Shown in pieces: positions 10,168-21,477 of a stretch of 64,000 nt of DNA. Source of the stretch: Clavaria fumosa (Eukaryota > Basidiomycota > Agaricomycetes > Agaricales > Clavariaceae); NCBI GenBank assembly GCA_951802425.1, contig OX637801.1, forward strand, positions 310,001-374,000. Reading direction: 5' to 3'. The position numbers and the translations under genes were made by a program. Positions within the stretch are counted from its first letter, which is position 1; every line of letters starts with the position of its first letter. The notes under the pieces are model-generated. The model had not been told where the DNA came from. It ran no database searches and saw only the letters and a list, made by a program, of their open reading frames with translations.

Positions 10168-12106
10168 TCATGCAGTTTGGACCTTGTAGTACCAAAGAAA
10201 TAGAGCAGTGAGGTTGCTCTCATGACCAGGAATGGGTGCACTGTTTAACCACCTAATAATGGCATCAGTGTCCCTCCAATCCTGCCCAAATGCTTGAGCT
10301 GCTGCCTTCTGTAATGCATCCACCCCCAAGATGAAGTACACCACTGGAACAATAATGTCTGGAAAATCACAGGCATCAGTTGACCCTGGAGTGAAAGTCC
10401 TGTGGAGTTGGTCATTGCACTGGGGCACATGGCAAAAGTAGCAGATGGGCCTATGTTCTTTTCCATAATGAAGCTGCTTCTTGAAACCACGGTACTTGTG
10501 GAAGACCTTCTGGAATTCCTTGCAGTGGAGGATTAAGTGAGTTGTTTCACTACTTGGATCTGATGCCATGCAAAAGGGACATTGACCAAAGTAATGCATG
10601 AGAGCTGTTCGGAGCTCTTTTACATATGCTGTTTCCCCTTGTGCCTTCATGATGCTTTGCCTCTTCCGTTCTTCATGAGCTGCACCAAATGCATCTTCTA
10701 AACTGCGCTTGAGTTGGCTTGTTTGAGACCCCATGTTGCTTAAGATTGGTAGTGCTGCTTGTGCTGGCTTCAGTGATGCTGGCAGAATCTTGGCCATCAG
10801 AGGTGCTACTGCAGGTGAAGACATGCCTGTCTGTCTAGGTTGAGATGCTAGGCAAGTGCTGCACTTTTGAGCTGATGGGTCACTGGAACAGAATGTGCCA
10901 ATCTTGTCACAGAATGAGGTCATTGCAAAGCGGAGGCATTGTGTAGGTGGTGTTTGATGCAGGAGGTTATACATTGCCAGCTCTCCTTTGTGATCAATCA
11001 CATCAGGAGGAATGGTTGGAGGTGGCCCAGTAGCTTTGCGTGGGATGATAATAGCCGATGCAGGCCTTCCATCTCGTCCTGCACGTGCCTTCTCCTGGGT
11101 GTAGTCAATCATGCACTTGGGTGAGCCTGCATGAATGACTAGTCGGACATTTGGATAATCATTGCCTGCCCCAAATGCACTGGTGCACACCATGACCTTT
11201 GTTTGACCAGAGAACCAAGCTTCATAAGACTCTTGTCTCCTGTCAGGTGAATGACAATTCTTTTTGTCCTGCCCATGATAAAAATCACATCCCAGCTCCT
11301 CTGAAATCGTGATGCCCTCTTGTATGTATGGCACAAAGATGAGTGCACGGTCTTCAGGTGCAAATGATTGCAGGGCATTATTGATAAGTTTCTTGACCCG
11401 CTCCAAGATACCCTCAGATGATAGTTGTGGAGCTTCTAGTATATACTGGATCTCTGGCCTTGATGTATTGGTCCGAACAGTGAAAGGATTCTGAAGTCCA
11501 AATGCATTGATGACAAAGGGAACACTTTGCTCTGGGACTGTTCCTGAAAGGACCACAATCTGCATTGGAAATCTTCGGAGTTCATATAGGTCCCGTAGAG
11601 TGCTGCGGTAGTTATTTCCAGTGAATGCAAAGTGTCCTTCATCAAAGACTGTCCGAACCACTGGCTTGCGTAGATTAACCTCTCCAAGGGCTTGATGAAA
11701 TTGCTTTGACCTTGCCCGATCTGCTGAAACCAGGACCAGGTTGTGTTTGCCATTAATGCGGTCTCCACCCAGATAGAGTTCAAAGCCAACATTCATCTCT
11801 TTGAGTTTTCGGACATAATCAGAGATCAGGGAGTTCAGTGGGAGTATGCCAATAGTAATCTGGTTCTTCTCCACAAGGCCAGGGAGGATCATGACCATTG
11901 ATTTTCCAGACCCTGTCTTCATGATTGCAAGAATGTCCTGTTTCAAGGCAAGTGTTTCCAGGACAGCATCTCTTTGTTCAGGACATGTCCAAGTTGCCTG
12001 AGGGCTATGTAAAACCTGCTGAAGAACTTGAAGTGCTTGTTGTTCCTGTGATTCCTGGCTGCAATCAACAAGAATATCATGTGAAATAAGTTTGCATGTA
12101 CTTTAG
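10168..12106 (-). CDS. RecQ-family DNA helicase module with C-terminal zinc motifs (3' exons of a larger gene)
   Basis: The long exon (592 codons open from 11946) carries superfamily 2 helicase motifs in order. They are Walker A TGSGKS (residues 11-16), the DExH box DEGH (102-105), motif III LSGT (about 133-136), motif IV (ALIFVPY), motif V (VCTSAFGAGNDYP) and motif VI QEKARAGRDGR (284-294). The Q-motif-like segment (TWTCPEQRDAVLETL) is just upstream in the same frame. An RQC-like zinc cluster follows (C337, C346, C353, C362, C365), then further Cys/His pairs near residues 455-510. The role would be ATP-dependent 3'-5' DNA unwinding in the nucleus. A 44-nt intron (GTACATGC to TTGATTGCAG) joins the upstream exon near 12106-12160. 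No premature stop is visible. It resembles fungal repeat-associated or telomere-linked RecQ helicases. Together with 12368-16275 it appears to be one transcript. Confidence 0.8.
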
Positions 12107-12367
12107 CTGGGCTTGGTTCCTGATCTGCTTGTAGTCTCTCATGCCTCCTCTCCCCAGATGAGATTGGGCTGAATAGATAACAGTGATTAAACACATATTG
12201 CTTGCAAAATATTAAGAACTCACAAGCCAATATTATGCTCAGTATTTGTCTCCCTTGTGAGGGTAGGCATTGTCACTTGAATCTGCATTGGCATTTCCTG
12301 AAGGTGTACCCTGCTGGATAGAATGTTTAACCTGTTTGAAGGGTATCACATTGATGGAGATATGCGC

Positions 12368-14146
12368 TTACTGATCCCCTTGTGGTCCTTGCATTGAAAT
12401 GGCCTTCACAACTTTTTGAGCAATTTTATCCACCATCAAGTCCAGAACATTCTCCTTCAGCAGCAGCTTTTGCACAACATGGTCTGCTATGTTTTCCTCT
12501 AGCATTGAGGACCTCATTACCCTCTTGATAGTACCATCATGAATTTTTTCATTGAAGGTAGATGATCTTGCATCTTTATAAGAAAGACCCAGTCCACCTG
12601 AAGCCACATTAGGTATCTATTTTCAATTTATCACAAATTAAATCTTACCTGGCACAAGATTCATAACCACCTGCCAATGGGTGCTACAATCCAAATAGAG
12701 AGGAAGTATATCTTCTGCCCCTGCAGCAAGTGCTTCTGGGCTGACTCCATAGACACGAATATCTGTAGATCTTGTGTGTCCCAGTTGCAGTGCACCAATG
12801 TCATTAATATCATCTTCTGATTCCAGCAGCTGTGATGCTTGCACGCAGAGCTTCCGCCGAAAGCCAGTATACACATGTCTCCAGGAATTGATTGTCAACT
12901 CCACCCCTAGGATAGGCAATGTAAAGCTTGCCATTTTGTTGCTAAGCTTCTCAGGAGCAAATTCCTTGAGAAAGTCAACAAAGAGCCTTGAGCCATAGAG
13001 TAAATGAAGGTCCTGGTGGTCCGGAAAGCAAATGTGCACTGCAATCTCTGCAAATGGTCGTGCAAGAGCTAGATCTTGGATGAGAAGGTCTGAGGTGACA
13101 GCATCCAGACTATGTGGAATAAGTTTGTCATGTCCAGAAAGTCCACCAGTTTTCGTATACTTTCGCATCATGGCAACATGTTTTCCAAGGATGTGTATGT
13201 TTCTTTCTCTTGATCCAGTGTTGCAGTAGTTCATTGCAACCAACTCTGATCCACGGCCAGGACCACCACTTGTCATCTCAGCCTTCACCAGCTGAATGAC
13301 ATGGAAGTTTGCATAATCCATGAGCCACTTTCGCAGTGCACCCTTATTCCAAATGATGGCCCCTGTGATTTGGTTGACGACCATAAATTGTGATTGCAGT
13401 GAGTGGTCCCCCAGAATGGCTTTGGCAAGTCGGTCCCGATCTTTGAACCATTCATTTCGCTGATCCACAAGGAATGAGTATCCAACAGCCTTGTCTGTCA
13501 GGTCCTCTGCAATGTGTCCATAGTCAACATGCAAGTCCAGGCCACACAGAACACCATTCTGCCATGCATCAACAGCAGCTTGCTCCATGTTTGTGAAGAT
13601 CATCTTGAGTTGGTCAATGCAAATTGGGTCCCCCCTGTAAAGCATGGAATTCCATCCAACTGTATCGGTCCACCATATCCGAGGAAGAGACATAGTTCGG
13701 TATGCAATTGCACTTGCCAGGTGTTGCAGAGATCGTAGACTGTTGAAAGGAGACTCTGTCTTCTCTGTAAACCAGTGTTGCATCTCGTCACATGCTTGTG
13801 TGTCACCACCATTGAACTTCAGATTGCTTCTTGACTTGATTTCCCATAAACACATCAGCTGGATTGCCCTCTGGAATTTTGAAATCAAGCCTGTTACAGA
13901 CTTGGGCTCTGCAAAACTTCCATCGTTTTGAAGAGTCAAGAGAGCCAGGGCACGAATTGTAGGACAGGGAAGTGGATTGTTATGTGTTGGTGTCCATTCA
14001 CAAGCCCACAGCTGCATGAATACACCATGTAACTTGTCCAGGCCTTCATGCTGTGAAGATTGGAGTGCCAATTTGAGCTCACCCAAGGCTTGAGTCAATC
14101 CCTGTGATAGAGGTATTTGATATGTGTGCTTTGGTCGCAGGAGCAT
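12368..14146 (-). CDS. Tyrosine-recombinase-like domain (central exons of the helicase gene)
   Basis: The main exon is 502 codons open from the ATG at 14146. The C-terminal half shows the tyrosine-recombinase catalytic layout: Arg I in GPGRGSEL (R298); a beta-hairpin Lys in YTKTGG (K332) with KLIP after it; a box II equivalent NSWRH (R423-H424, with Asn where His usually stands); and LGHTRSTDIRVYG, with H457 and the putative nucleophile Y466 exactly nine residues apart, as in Cre (W315/Y324). R298 to R423 is 125 residues (119 in Cre). The predicted role is DNA strand cleavage and joining. A 51-nt intron (GTAAGA to TTCAG, 12646-12596) keeps the frame into the next exon (12595-12371), which ends at a GTAAGC donor. 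The assignment rests on motifs only and the fold is unproven. Confidence 0.6.
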
Positions 14147-14270
14147 AGCAAGTAAGCATAGGGGTGGAATAATGTATGAGTTGACAGTGTTGCTCTGCTG
14201 ATGGTCATGAAAAGGAGTATTGCTGATGCCACTGGAAGGTTCTTAGTTCTGCAGAGGCTATGATGGATAA

Positions 14271-15057
14271 TCAGATTGATGCGTACGTTTTTGAGGGGTC
14301 TGGAGTGTTCAGCCGTTGAAGCAATAGCTCTGCAGTGCATCTGATCAGGCTAGTTGCATGCTTCATGTACTGGAGGAGAAGAGGTTTGAGACCAGGAAAT
14401 TCTTCTTCACCAGGTGTTGCAATGAGATTTCGAAGTTCTTGAATGCTGTAGCCAGAAATGTGCTCGTTCCAATGAGTGGTGAGAAGCCAAGGGCTAATCA
14501 TTCGTGCATTTTGAAGCCCTTGGGATGGAAGCTTGTGTATGGCCATATCAGCTCTCAGTTCTCCAATTAACTCCTCTGCAGATGTTCTGGGGCTTTTGTG
14601 GATTGTTGTTGGGAGAACTTCAAACCATCTTGATGCCACACCAGGTCGAGTGGATAATCGCTGGATTAGACATTTGGGCCAGAAAGTAGGTTTTGGCTTG
14701 TCCTTGTGATTCTTGCTATGGTGAGTCCGCATTGAATCAACTGTACCCATCACTTGAGGACAATGGGCACATCGTAGACCTTCATGAATTTTGAGACCTT
14801 CCCATGCACTGATTGGTCTAGTTATGGAAAATGTTGGAATGTCCCCTTGGAGATCAAATTGTTCCATGACATCCTTGATGGCTGCATCATCAACATGCAT
14901 TCTTGCTGCAGCATGTGATTTGGCCAGGTGCCCTTGAATATCTGGGAGTGCTACTGCCACTCCACATGTTTCACATATGAGGCACTGGAGGCCAGTGTTG
15001 ACAACAAGCCCAAGTGTCTCAAGGTAGGGATGGTGTTTGATTTGATCTGATGTTTCC
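14271..15057 (-). CDS. OrsD-like C2H2 module (5'-central exon of the helicase gene)
   Basis: The exon follows a good acceptor (TTATTTTATTTTAG before 15057). It reads through HHPYLETLGLVV and CLICETCGVAV, with HLAKSHA after it, then a second zinc unit CAHCPQVMGTVDSMRTHH near 14760-14710. This C-x2-C ... H-x4-H pattern resembles the OrsD domain (PF12013), which is often found with helicase or recombinase modules in fungi. The likely role is DNA or protein binding by the large protein. The exon stays open to 14271, where a GT donor (GTACGC) precedes the tyrosine-recombinase exon. Exact junctions between 14290 and 14140 are uncertain. Confidence 0.55.
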
Positions 15058-15077
15058 TAAAATAAAATAACCATTAA

Positions 15078-16275
15078 TTAGCATGTGCAGCAAGAAATCA
15101 AGATGTAATACCAATTCCTTTGGAATATCTGATTGATTCTTGTTCGCTTGTCCAGAGGAATTGCTGATAAAGGTGGTGGGGAGCCTTTGAATTTCCGGAA
15201 TGTCCACAGGGTGGTTGGGTGGGCTTTGCTTTGTGTTGTAGTAATCATTTTGTCTGCTGAAATTGTCTTCCATATCTGTGCACGAGAGAGGTGGGCTGGA
15301 AGCTCTGGAGCTCTCAGGCTCATTGTCCAGTGGGTAGGGATCTTGGATATTGGAAGCCACAGAATCTTGAGGCTTGTTCCTTGGCATGGAGTGATCCTGT
15401 GGGCCAGAAGTCCCAGAATCTTGGGCTACCTTTTCTGGTGTGAGATTTTCCCATGTACTAGAGGCTTTGAAGTACTGAGGCTCATTTTCTGGCATCTGAT
15501 GGTCCTGTTTAACAATAAATGAGATCCTATTTCAAATGTCTGAGATGTATGGGAGAGGTTTACCATCTCAACTTCAGGAAGAAATATCAAGGCATTTGAC
15601 TTGTGAGTTCCCTTTGCTTCCTATTCACAAAAATAAGAGGTGCTACCTTAGCAAATCCTTGTGTTAACTTACAGCACTGTGCTAAACCAGGTAACCTGGA
15701 TTGATATTGTGTTAGCATCAATATATAACATTACTTACTACAGAGACTTGAGATCCAATTTGCCTATTCTGGTTCTTCTGTGTATGTGGGCTTCCATCTG
15801 TTGCAGTGACCTGGTCCAATTGAATATTAAGGCCTGTTGAGCTTATCCTTTGTACAGTAACTTACCAACTGAGGTCTGATAATCTGAAGAAAATAGTTGA
15901 TAATCGCTGTCAATCATTTCAAATAAATGACTGACTGTGCTTTGTCCAGTGACACTTCCAAACTTTGCTATGGATCAGTACTCAGGCCCAATAATGTTTT
16001 TGTTTTCATCTTACCTCTATCTCTGTGTTATCTCTCCAGGTAGTTCCTGATCTCTTGATATGCCTTCTAAGGCTGTCCAGCTTCTCAAAAGGCCTTGGAC
16101 AACTAGGATGTGTGCATCTACAGATGTATTTGCCATCTGTTTCTCTAGCTATCAGAACTTTGCCACTGGGGAAGTTCAAAACTGCAGCATTCTGCTGGCA
16201 GTTTCGCCTGTGGTACTTGAGCTGGTCCTGATTGCTGAAGCAAGTCAAACAGTGAGAACAAGCCAAGGAAGACAT
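15078..16275 (-). CDS. N-terminal exons with C2H2 finger of the helicase gene
   Basis: The first exon (16275-16017) starts MSSLACSHCLTCFSNQDQ and has two C2H2-type units (CSHCLTCFSNQDQLKYHRRNC, written here only as C-x2-C...H-x4-C, and CRCTHPSCPRPFEKLDSLRRH), ending at a strong donor (GAG then GTAAGA). Small exons with good splice signals follow near 15975-15867 (ending at GTAAGT) and near 15815-15740 (ending at GTAAGT). A Pro/Ser/Glu-rich exon (15495-15080) containing repeated Q-D-S / P-x-N-E-P motifs comes next. This last part is low complexity and may be a linker. No start further upstream was obvious. Exon joins are inferred by eye. Confidence 0.45.
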
Positions 16276-16596
16276 GGTGTGGCTGTGCAGCCAGTGCTGA
16301 TTGTAGTCAAGAGGAAAGAAAGAAGTGTGGGAAATTTTGAGGTTGCTATCTACTTATGTGCCTGATTATGTAATCATTTAGCTGCCTCATGCCAATGTCA
16401 GGTGATGTGACAGTGAGACAATTACCCAATTTGTCTGTATTGTTGTGTATTGGCTGCTTGCTTGTCTTTGTATATCTACTCCCACTATGGACCCAATAGC
16501 AGGTTATTATCACCATCCAGTCAGATGATTTGTGACTTTCACCCAAAAATCAGTGCAAAACAGGTGATGGGTGATTTCTAATCACCATTAAAATCA
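16276..16596. other. Upstream region of the helicase gene
   Basis: This segment would hold the promoter and 5' untranslated region of the minus-strand gene ending at 10168. It includes GGTGAT / ATCACC-type motifs (for example GGTGATGGGTGATTTC near 16563). Similar motifs recur near 42600-42690. No TATA or initiator could be assigned. Confidence 0.3.
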
Positions 16597-16982
16597 AGGG
16601 ATATTCACTAGATAAGATTGAGTTATATAATACACCCCTCAATATGGTTGATATTAAACTAGGGGATATTGGGTTGTACAAATCACTCTTTACAACAAGG
16701 GATATTCAACATGATAAGATTGAGTTATATAGTACACCCCTCAATATGGGTGATATTAAACTAGAGGATATTGGGTTGTACAAATCACTCTTTACAACAA
16801 GGGATATTCAACATGATGAGATTGAGTTATATAGCACACCCTTCAATATGGGTGATATTAAACTAGAGGATATTGGGTTGTACAAATCACTCTTTACAAC
16901 AAGGGATATTCAACATGATGAGATTGAGTTATATAGTACACCCCCCAATATGGGTGATATTAAACTAGAGGATATTGGGTTG
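16597..16982 (+). repeat. 102-bp tandem repeat, about 3.8 copies
   Basis: The landmark GATATTGGG starts at 16665, 16767, 16869 and 16971, a period of exactly 102 bp. Since 102 is divisible by three, one plus-strand frame (16644-17183) is open through all copies and would encode 34-residue repeats. Few differences separate the units. No signal peptide, membrane span or known motif is visible, so I call it a minisatellite and not a gene. Confidence 0.85.
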
Positions 16983-16989
16983 CCTGCAG

Positions 16990-17760
16990 GTGAAATTGGT
17001 GAGTGGGCCATATGTAGGACATTTAGGCCAAACAAGGGCACAACTACTATACATGGAGAGGGCAGGAGGGTAGCAACACAAAATACAGATGCAAGGCTGG
17101 TGGAGGGACAACAAATGAGAGCATCCTGGTGGGAGCTGGAGAAGGTGGTGAACATGAGTTCTCCCGCATACAGGTGCCTTTGATGCACGGTTGTTAGGTA
17201 TGGCAGGTCGGTAAAGATGCAACACCTTGCTGCAGTATGCCTTGCATGTACCACGAATCCAGATTTCATTTCGCATAGAAACTTTGAACTTTCCTGATGG
17301 CTTGTTCATCAGCACATCAAACAAGGGCATCAGTTATGCACGACGTACTGGGCTCAGGGAAATGAGAAGGGGAAGTGGCGCAACTTTCCAATTGTCGTGC
17401 CAATGCATAATTTCTTCGGCCTGGCGCATCTGAAGTTCTTGCCCCGCAAAGTAGCTCCAGACAGTTGTCGCCTGCCGGTTGTGCGCCCCTCGATACGCTC
17501 GCAGAGCTCCCTTTTCGCTGCCGTTGGCGGCATGCATATATGCACATGCAAGAAATAGTCTGAGTTGAGGTGCTCGAGAAAGGAAGTAATTCGCGGGGCT
17601 GTGTTTGCTCCTGAAATGTCAACATTCGAGTTCTATGACAGTGGTGGGCATGATGCGGGGTATGTTGAATACAGCAACTAAGCCCAGCGAATTATTCACT
17701 TTCGGAGTCATCCATGTTTGAAACAGGACAGGCATGATTGCTCCTGTCAATGATAGCCCA
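16990..17760. other. Possible coding remnant, otherwise unassigned
   Basis: On the minus strand, 17537-17334 reads as a coding-like stretch (for example YRGAHNRQATTVWSYFAG) and 17330-17160 continues with another. They might be decayed 3' exons of the Plavaka-type transposon at 17761-19735 or part of another element. I could not join them into a gene. Confidence 0.25.
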
Positions 17761-19735
17761 TCAATGATCAACCCTCACCCTGCCCACCCCACATTGGACG
17801 CATGACATGTCTACAACCTCTAATGGTCCTAGTTTCGAATAGTAAGGGTTTCCGAGCCGGTCGAAAGATTCCACGTTACACGTCTTAATAGCAGCCAGAA
17901 AAATCGTGCTGGGTTCTGAAAGTCCGAGTGAGAGTATTGCAGGCAGTTGGATAGCAAATATATGCTGCAACTGTCCATAGTAAGTCTTATTCTCGAACTG
18001 AGGCTCCTGTTGGCGCTGGCATGCATACTTGTCTACGAGAGCCTCATACTACAAGAATAAATAAGCAATACGCAGCCTACAGAACAAGCACATACACAAA
18101 CGAATGTTGCGTCGTGCATGTCATTCTGCAACCTCAGTCCTGAAATTGTGACCATGGTATCGCCTTCGAGGTGTCGGACCTTCCCAAATTGTTCTATGAG
18201 TTCAGCGGGTATATGTGGTCGAACGATGGTCACGCTCGCATCAAAACGAGTAGCTAATGCTGCTAAAATCTTGCCCAATAGTGAAGCTTCAATGGGACCT
18301 GCTTGGCATGGTGGTAGGAGTACACAAGATTCATCTGAGATCTAGTCAGCAAGGGCTTACGCGAAATGACTGCACTTACAAGACTTATCTGTGAACTGCC
18401 CAGGAAGATTAGCACGGTGAGGTCGGTGTAGGAGAAGTTCCCCTTTCATATTATGCATAAGTTGAATTTGATCCAGCCATGCATCGTCAACCACATATTG
18501 AGCAAGGGAGGCATAGGGGAATCGCCGGTTCTTGATTGCCTGCCGCAACTGTCCACAGTATCGCTCCATGGGGAACGTCCAGGACGTCCAGACAGGTCCT
18601 GTAGCCTCAATGGCATCGGCAATATGCAGGATGGCATGAATGGTGAGGGTGCAAGTGCTTAGGCGGTCAGGATCTTGCTGATAATAGTATCTACGGGGGA
18701 TGGCCACTGTAAGGGTCAGCCTTCCAATTTCTGAATATCACGGATATACTTTTCGTATTTCTCAACCCATCTCACAAAACTGATGCGAAGCATTGCTATA
18801 TCATCCTTTGAAAGCTCAAATTGAAGGCATATGTGTAAAAGTTTCACAAGATCAATAAAGTGATCATAGTACTTAGGCTTAGAGAACTTTCGCTGTAGGA
18901 GAACAGGTCCAAGATAAAGCGCCCAGAATGACCATGAGTCGGCAGTGCAGGCAGAACGGTCACGAGCGATATTGGCATGCACAAAACGCAGACGGCAGCA
19001 TAGTGCCAGATGCTGCTGTCGCCTCTCCGATTGCTTCCCAAACGGCCTTCTGGAGGTGATAAGACTCGCAGCCTTGATCTAAACCCTTGAAGTCACCTGT
19101 CCAGAGTGATATCAAGTTTGGCACGAGGTTCTCCCATATGAGATGCATGAAATCGTAAGGGAAGGAGGATGGGAAAGTCAGTGAGGAGAGATAGCTGAGG
19201 ATAGGTATGCCTTTAATTCCAAATAATTTGGAGAGTCGTTCTGACTCCATCTGTGTTGATGCTAGCTGCACCTGACATCCCTGTCCAAGCATCTCCGAAT
19301 GTGTTTGTAATGGAAGGTTGTTAGCATCATACTTCTGGATGGCAGAATGGGAATGTCGGATATCAGGGTGGCGACTTCGGTCCAGCGGAACATAATATGT
19401 GTTTCCTCTTTGGTTAGGTGCACGGACTCCAATAATTTTGCAAGCCCGGCAGGGCGAATACCCGTTGTGGCCCTTGATGTTTAGAAGCGTAGATATTGCA
19501 GGAATATCACCAGACACGATGATGGCATGAGCACGTAGCGCAAAAATAGCCAATTGTTGAACATCGAAAGCACAGATGCCTACTGCTAATTTCATCAATT
19601 GCTCCACAGTTGGCCACAAGAACGAGTCCATGTCCTTCAGCTTCTTTGGCCCAGGAACGACGCCTAAGCAGAGTATGTACTCTTTGTGGAATCGGATCTC
19701 TGGAGGGAGATTGTAATTAAAGACGATGAGAGGCC
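17761..19735 (-). pseudogene. Plavaka-type (CACTA-like) Tnp2 transposase, partial
   Basis: Exon-like segments in order on the minus strand: 19735-18960 begins within the Tnp2 core (FNYNLPPEIRFHKEY, then SFLWPTVEQL) and contains the diagnostic GYSPCRACK Cys motif and a FPYDFMHLIWENLVPNL segment. Next come 18982-18716, 18707-18357 (YYYQQDPDRLS, FPMERYCGQLRQA), 18278-18033 (FGKVRHLEGDTM) and 17970-17761 (NPYYSKLG, DMSCVQCGVGRV). These match the C-terminal two thirds of transposases of basidiomycete Plavaka elements, which cut and paste DNA with a DDE mechanism. The N-terminal part is absent: at 19735 the sequence changes to an unrelated plus-strand gene. Intron positions are approximate. I call it a truncated copy; no terminal inverted repeats were found. 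Confidence 0.75.
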
Positions 19736-20635
19736 ATGTTGTTGCTTGGCGGCAGCAGAATGGTGGGATCTAGGGTCACCACATCACCAAACGAGGAGCC
19801 GCCCAAATCGAAAGAGAAGACAGCAACGAAACCAATGAAAAAGAATCAGGTAGAGACGGAGATAGCCAAGCTGAAGGGTATGTTTAAATTACCCTGTAAA
19901 TCAGGAATGCAACTTAAATTACATTACATAGAACAGCTTGCGGAAGCGATAGATGCCGGGAAAGGGCCGAAGAGGCGAGAGATGAGGCTCTAAAAGCGAA
20001 AGGCGAAGCTGAAGCTGCAAGGCAAGAGGCAGAAGAGCAAGTTAGGAAAACTGAGACAACTGCGGCTTCAGATTTGATTCCAAGGCCTAAAGCTACAGAA
20101 ATGTCTGAGGGGGCCGATAGATTGCGTAGAGCAATGGGATTAGCAGATGGTATCTTGCCATTCAGGTGAGTGACATCTTGATTAAAGGTCTTATTCACCA
20201 CCTACTAACATTTTGGAGCAGTCAACCATACGCGACCTTGTGCATCAAGTCCGTCTTGACCTGCAGCTCACATATCGCCACCAACCCACCAAGGACCTGG
20301 GAGACTCATTCAAGATGGTAAGCAAGGGATATTGTAGACAATCGTGACTTAAGTCGTCCATGTAGGCACGTCGCCTTCAACCCCATCTTTCATGTTTTCA
20401 GAACGACTGGGCTACAGCCAAACTGGTCAAACAATATCTCAGTAATTGCAGGAAAAGCAACTCACGTAAGAGACGACTACTGCCCGGAGCACCGGAACAG
20501 GCAAAGAGGCGCCGTCGGACTGATAAAGCGACCTCAGGTGACGAAGATAGCAACGATGCTGACGAAGAGCAGGAATATGATGTCCAGAATGCGGCGGGTG
20601 GTGAGGGCAGTGAGGGAGAAAGCGTGGATTGTTGA
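19736..20635 (+). pseudogene. Coiled-coil, basic protein gene with one-base frameshift
   Basis: Exon 1 (19736-20167) encodes a Lys-rich start, then MFKLPCKSG and a long heptad-like Glu/Ala/Lys stretch (RERAEEARDEALKAKGEAEA). Frame is lost near 19952: the first half (EAIDA) and second half (RERAEE) join only if one base is restored. Exon 1 ends at a donor (CAG then GTGAGT), exon 2 is about 20221-20320 (ends ATG then GTAAGC), and exon 3 is 20368-20635, ending in a basic NLS-like cluster (AKRRRRTDK) and an acidic tail with a TGA stop. I do not recognise the family. Its position against the cut edge of the Plavaka remnant suggests a transposon-carried or neighbouring gene. Confidence 0.5.
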
Positions 20636-20672
20636 CCAGATGGACGTTTAGATTGGATAGGCTGATAAAATG

Positions 20673-20790
20673 GACATCGAGTGCGACAAACTTGAGGCAT
20701 GGTGAAGTCGTGTAATTGAGTGTCATACATAGACGTCGAGCGCAACAAACTTGAGGCATGGTGAAGTCGTGTATTTGAGTGCCATAGTGT
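20673..20790 (+). repeat. 59-bp tandem duplication
   Basis: Two units start at 20673 and 20732 (GACATCGAG and GACGTCGAG) and share CAACAAACTTGAGGCATGG-type sequence with few changes. It lies just outside the left end of the large inverted structure F. Confidence 0.75.
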
Positions 20791-20803
20791 GCTAGTTGAA
20801 CCC

Positions 20804-21187
20804 GATGACTTGCGACGCTTTCCGCACATCGTCGGGCTAAGCCTTCGGGCGCTCATCATTGCCTGTCCCCAACAACCCCAACATCCCCAACATCAGTGCT
20901 GTACGCAGATGACGACAATTTTGGTTTAGGATACTGACAACGCCGCTATTTTGATGCTTTTGCGCAATGCGCCTCATTATTGTTACATTTTCTATGCTAT
21001 CTATTAACTGGCTAGTATAAAGTACGCCGACGATGGTCAGCGGTTGAGGATTGCGCGATGATGTGGTTGGAAGCGAGAAAAAAAAAATAATACCAAACAA
21101 CCCCCCCCTGCTTGCTTACGTGGGGGCCCCACGCTTCGGTAACTGCCGAGTGCAGTCTGCACACATATGGAAACGCCATGTTCGCGT
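20804..21187 (+). repeat. Left inverted end of F
   Basis: It matches, in inverted orientation, 40049-40344 plus 30264-30360. An open frame on the minus strand (20837-21100, 87 codons) corresponds to a plus-strand frame in the right copy (40002-40310), with mostly conserved residues including LYTSQLIDSIENV. Divergence between the two arms includes single-base and short indels. Confidence 0.75.
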
Positions 21188-21477
21188 CGACGGTCTGGGT
21201 CACACCCACCACTCTTCACGCGCGAGGTGCTCGAGATGACACAGGTCAGTGAGCGCCTTCCGAGTCGTGCTTGCGCTGCACTTCACCTACAGCAAGGCAT
21301 AGCAGCAGCAGCAGCTGGCAGCAACGGTTCGTCCCCATCCCTTCTCCCCTCGACCTATCATTTTTCAGTCCAATTCGTGGCAACGACAGCGGGAGCAACA
21401 GCAGCGTGCGGCGACAACAACGACAGAATGACAATACCTGCTACACGGGCCGGCGACGGCTGCAGCAGCTGACAATC

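Noticed and set aside
10168..16275. Interpretation of the helicase gene as evidence for a telomere nearby
   Set aside because: Related RecQ genes are often subtelomeric in fungi, but no TTAGGG-type array is present anywhere in the window.
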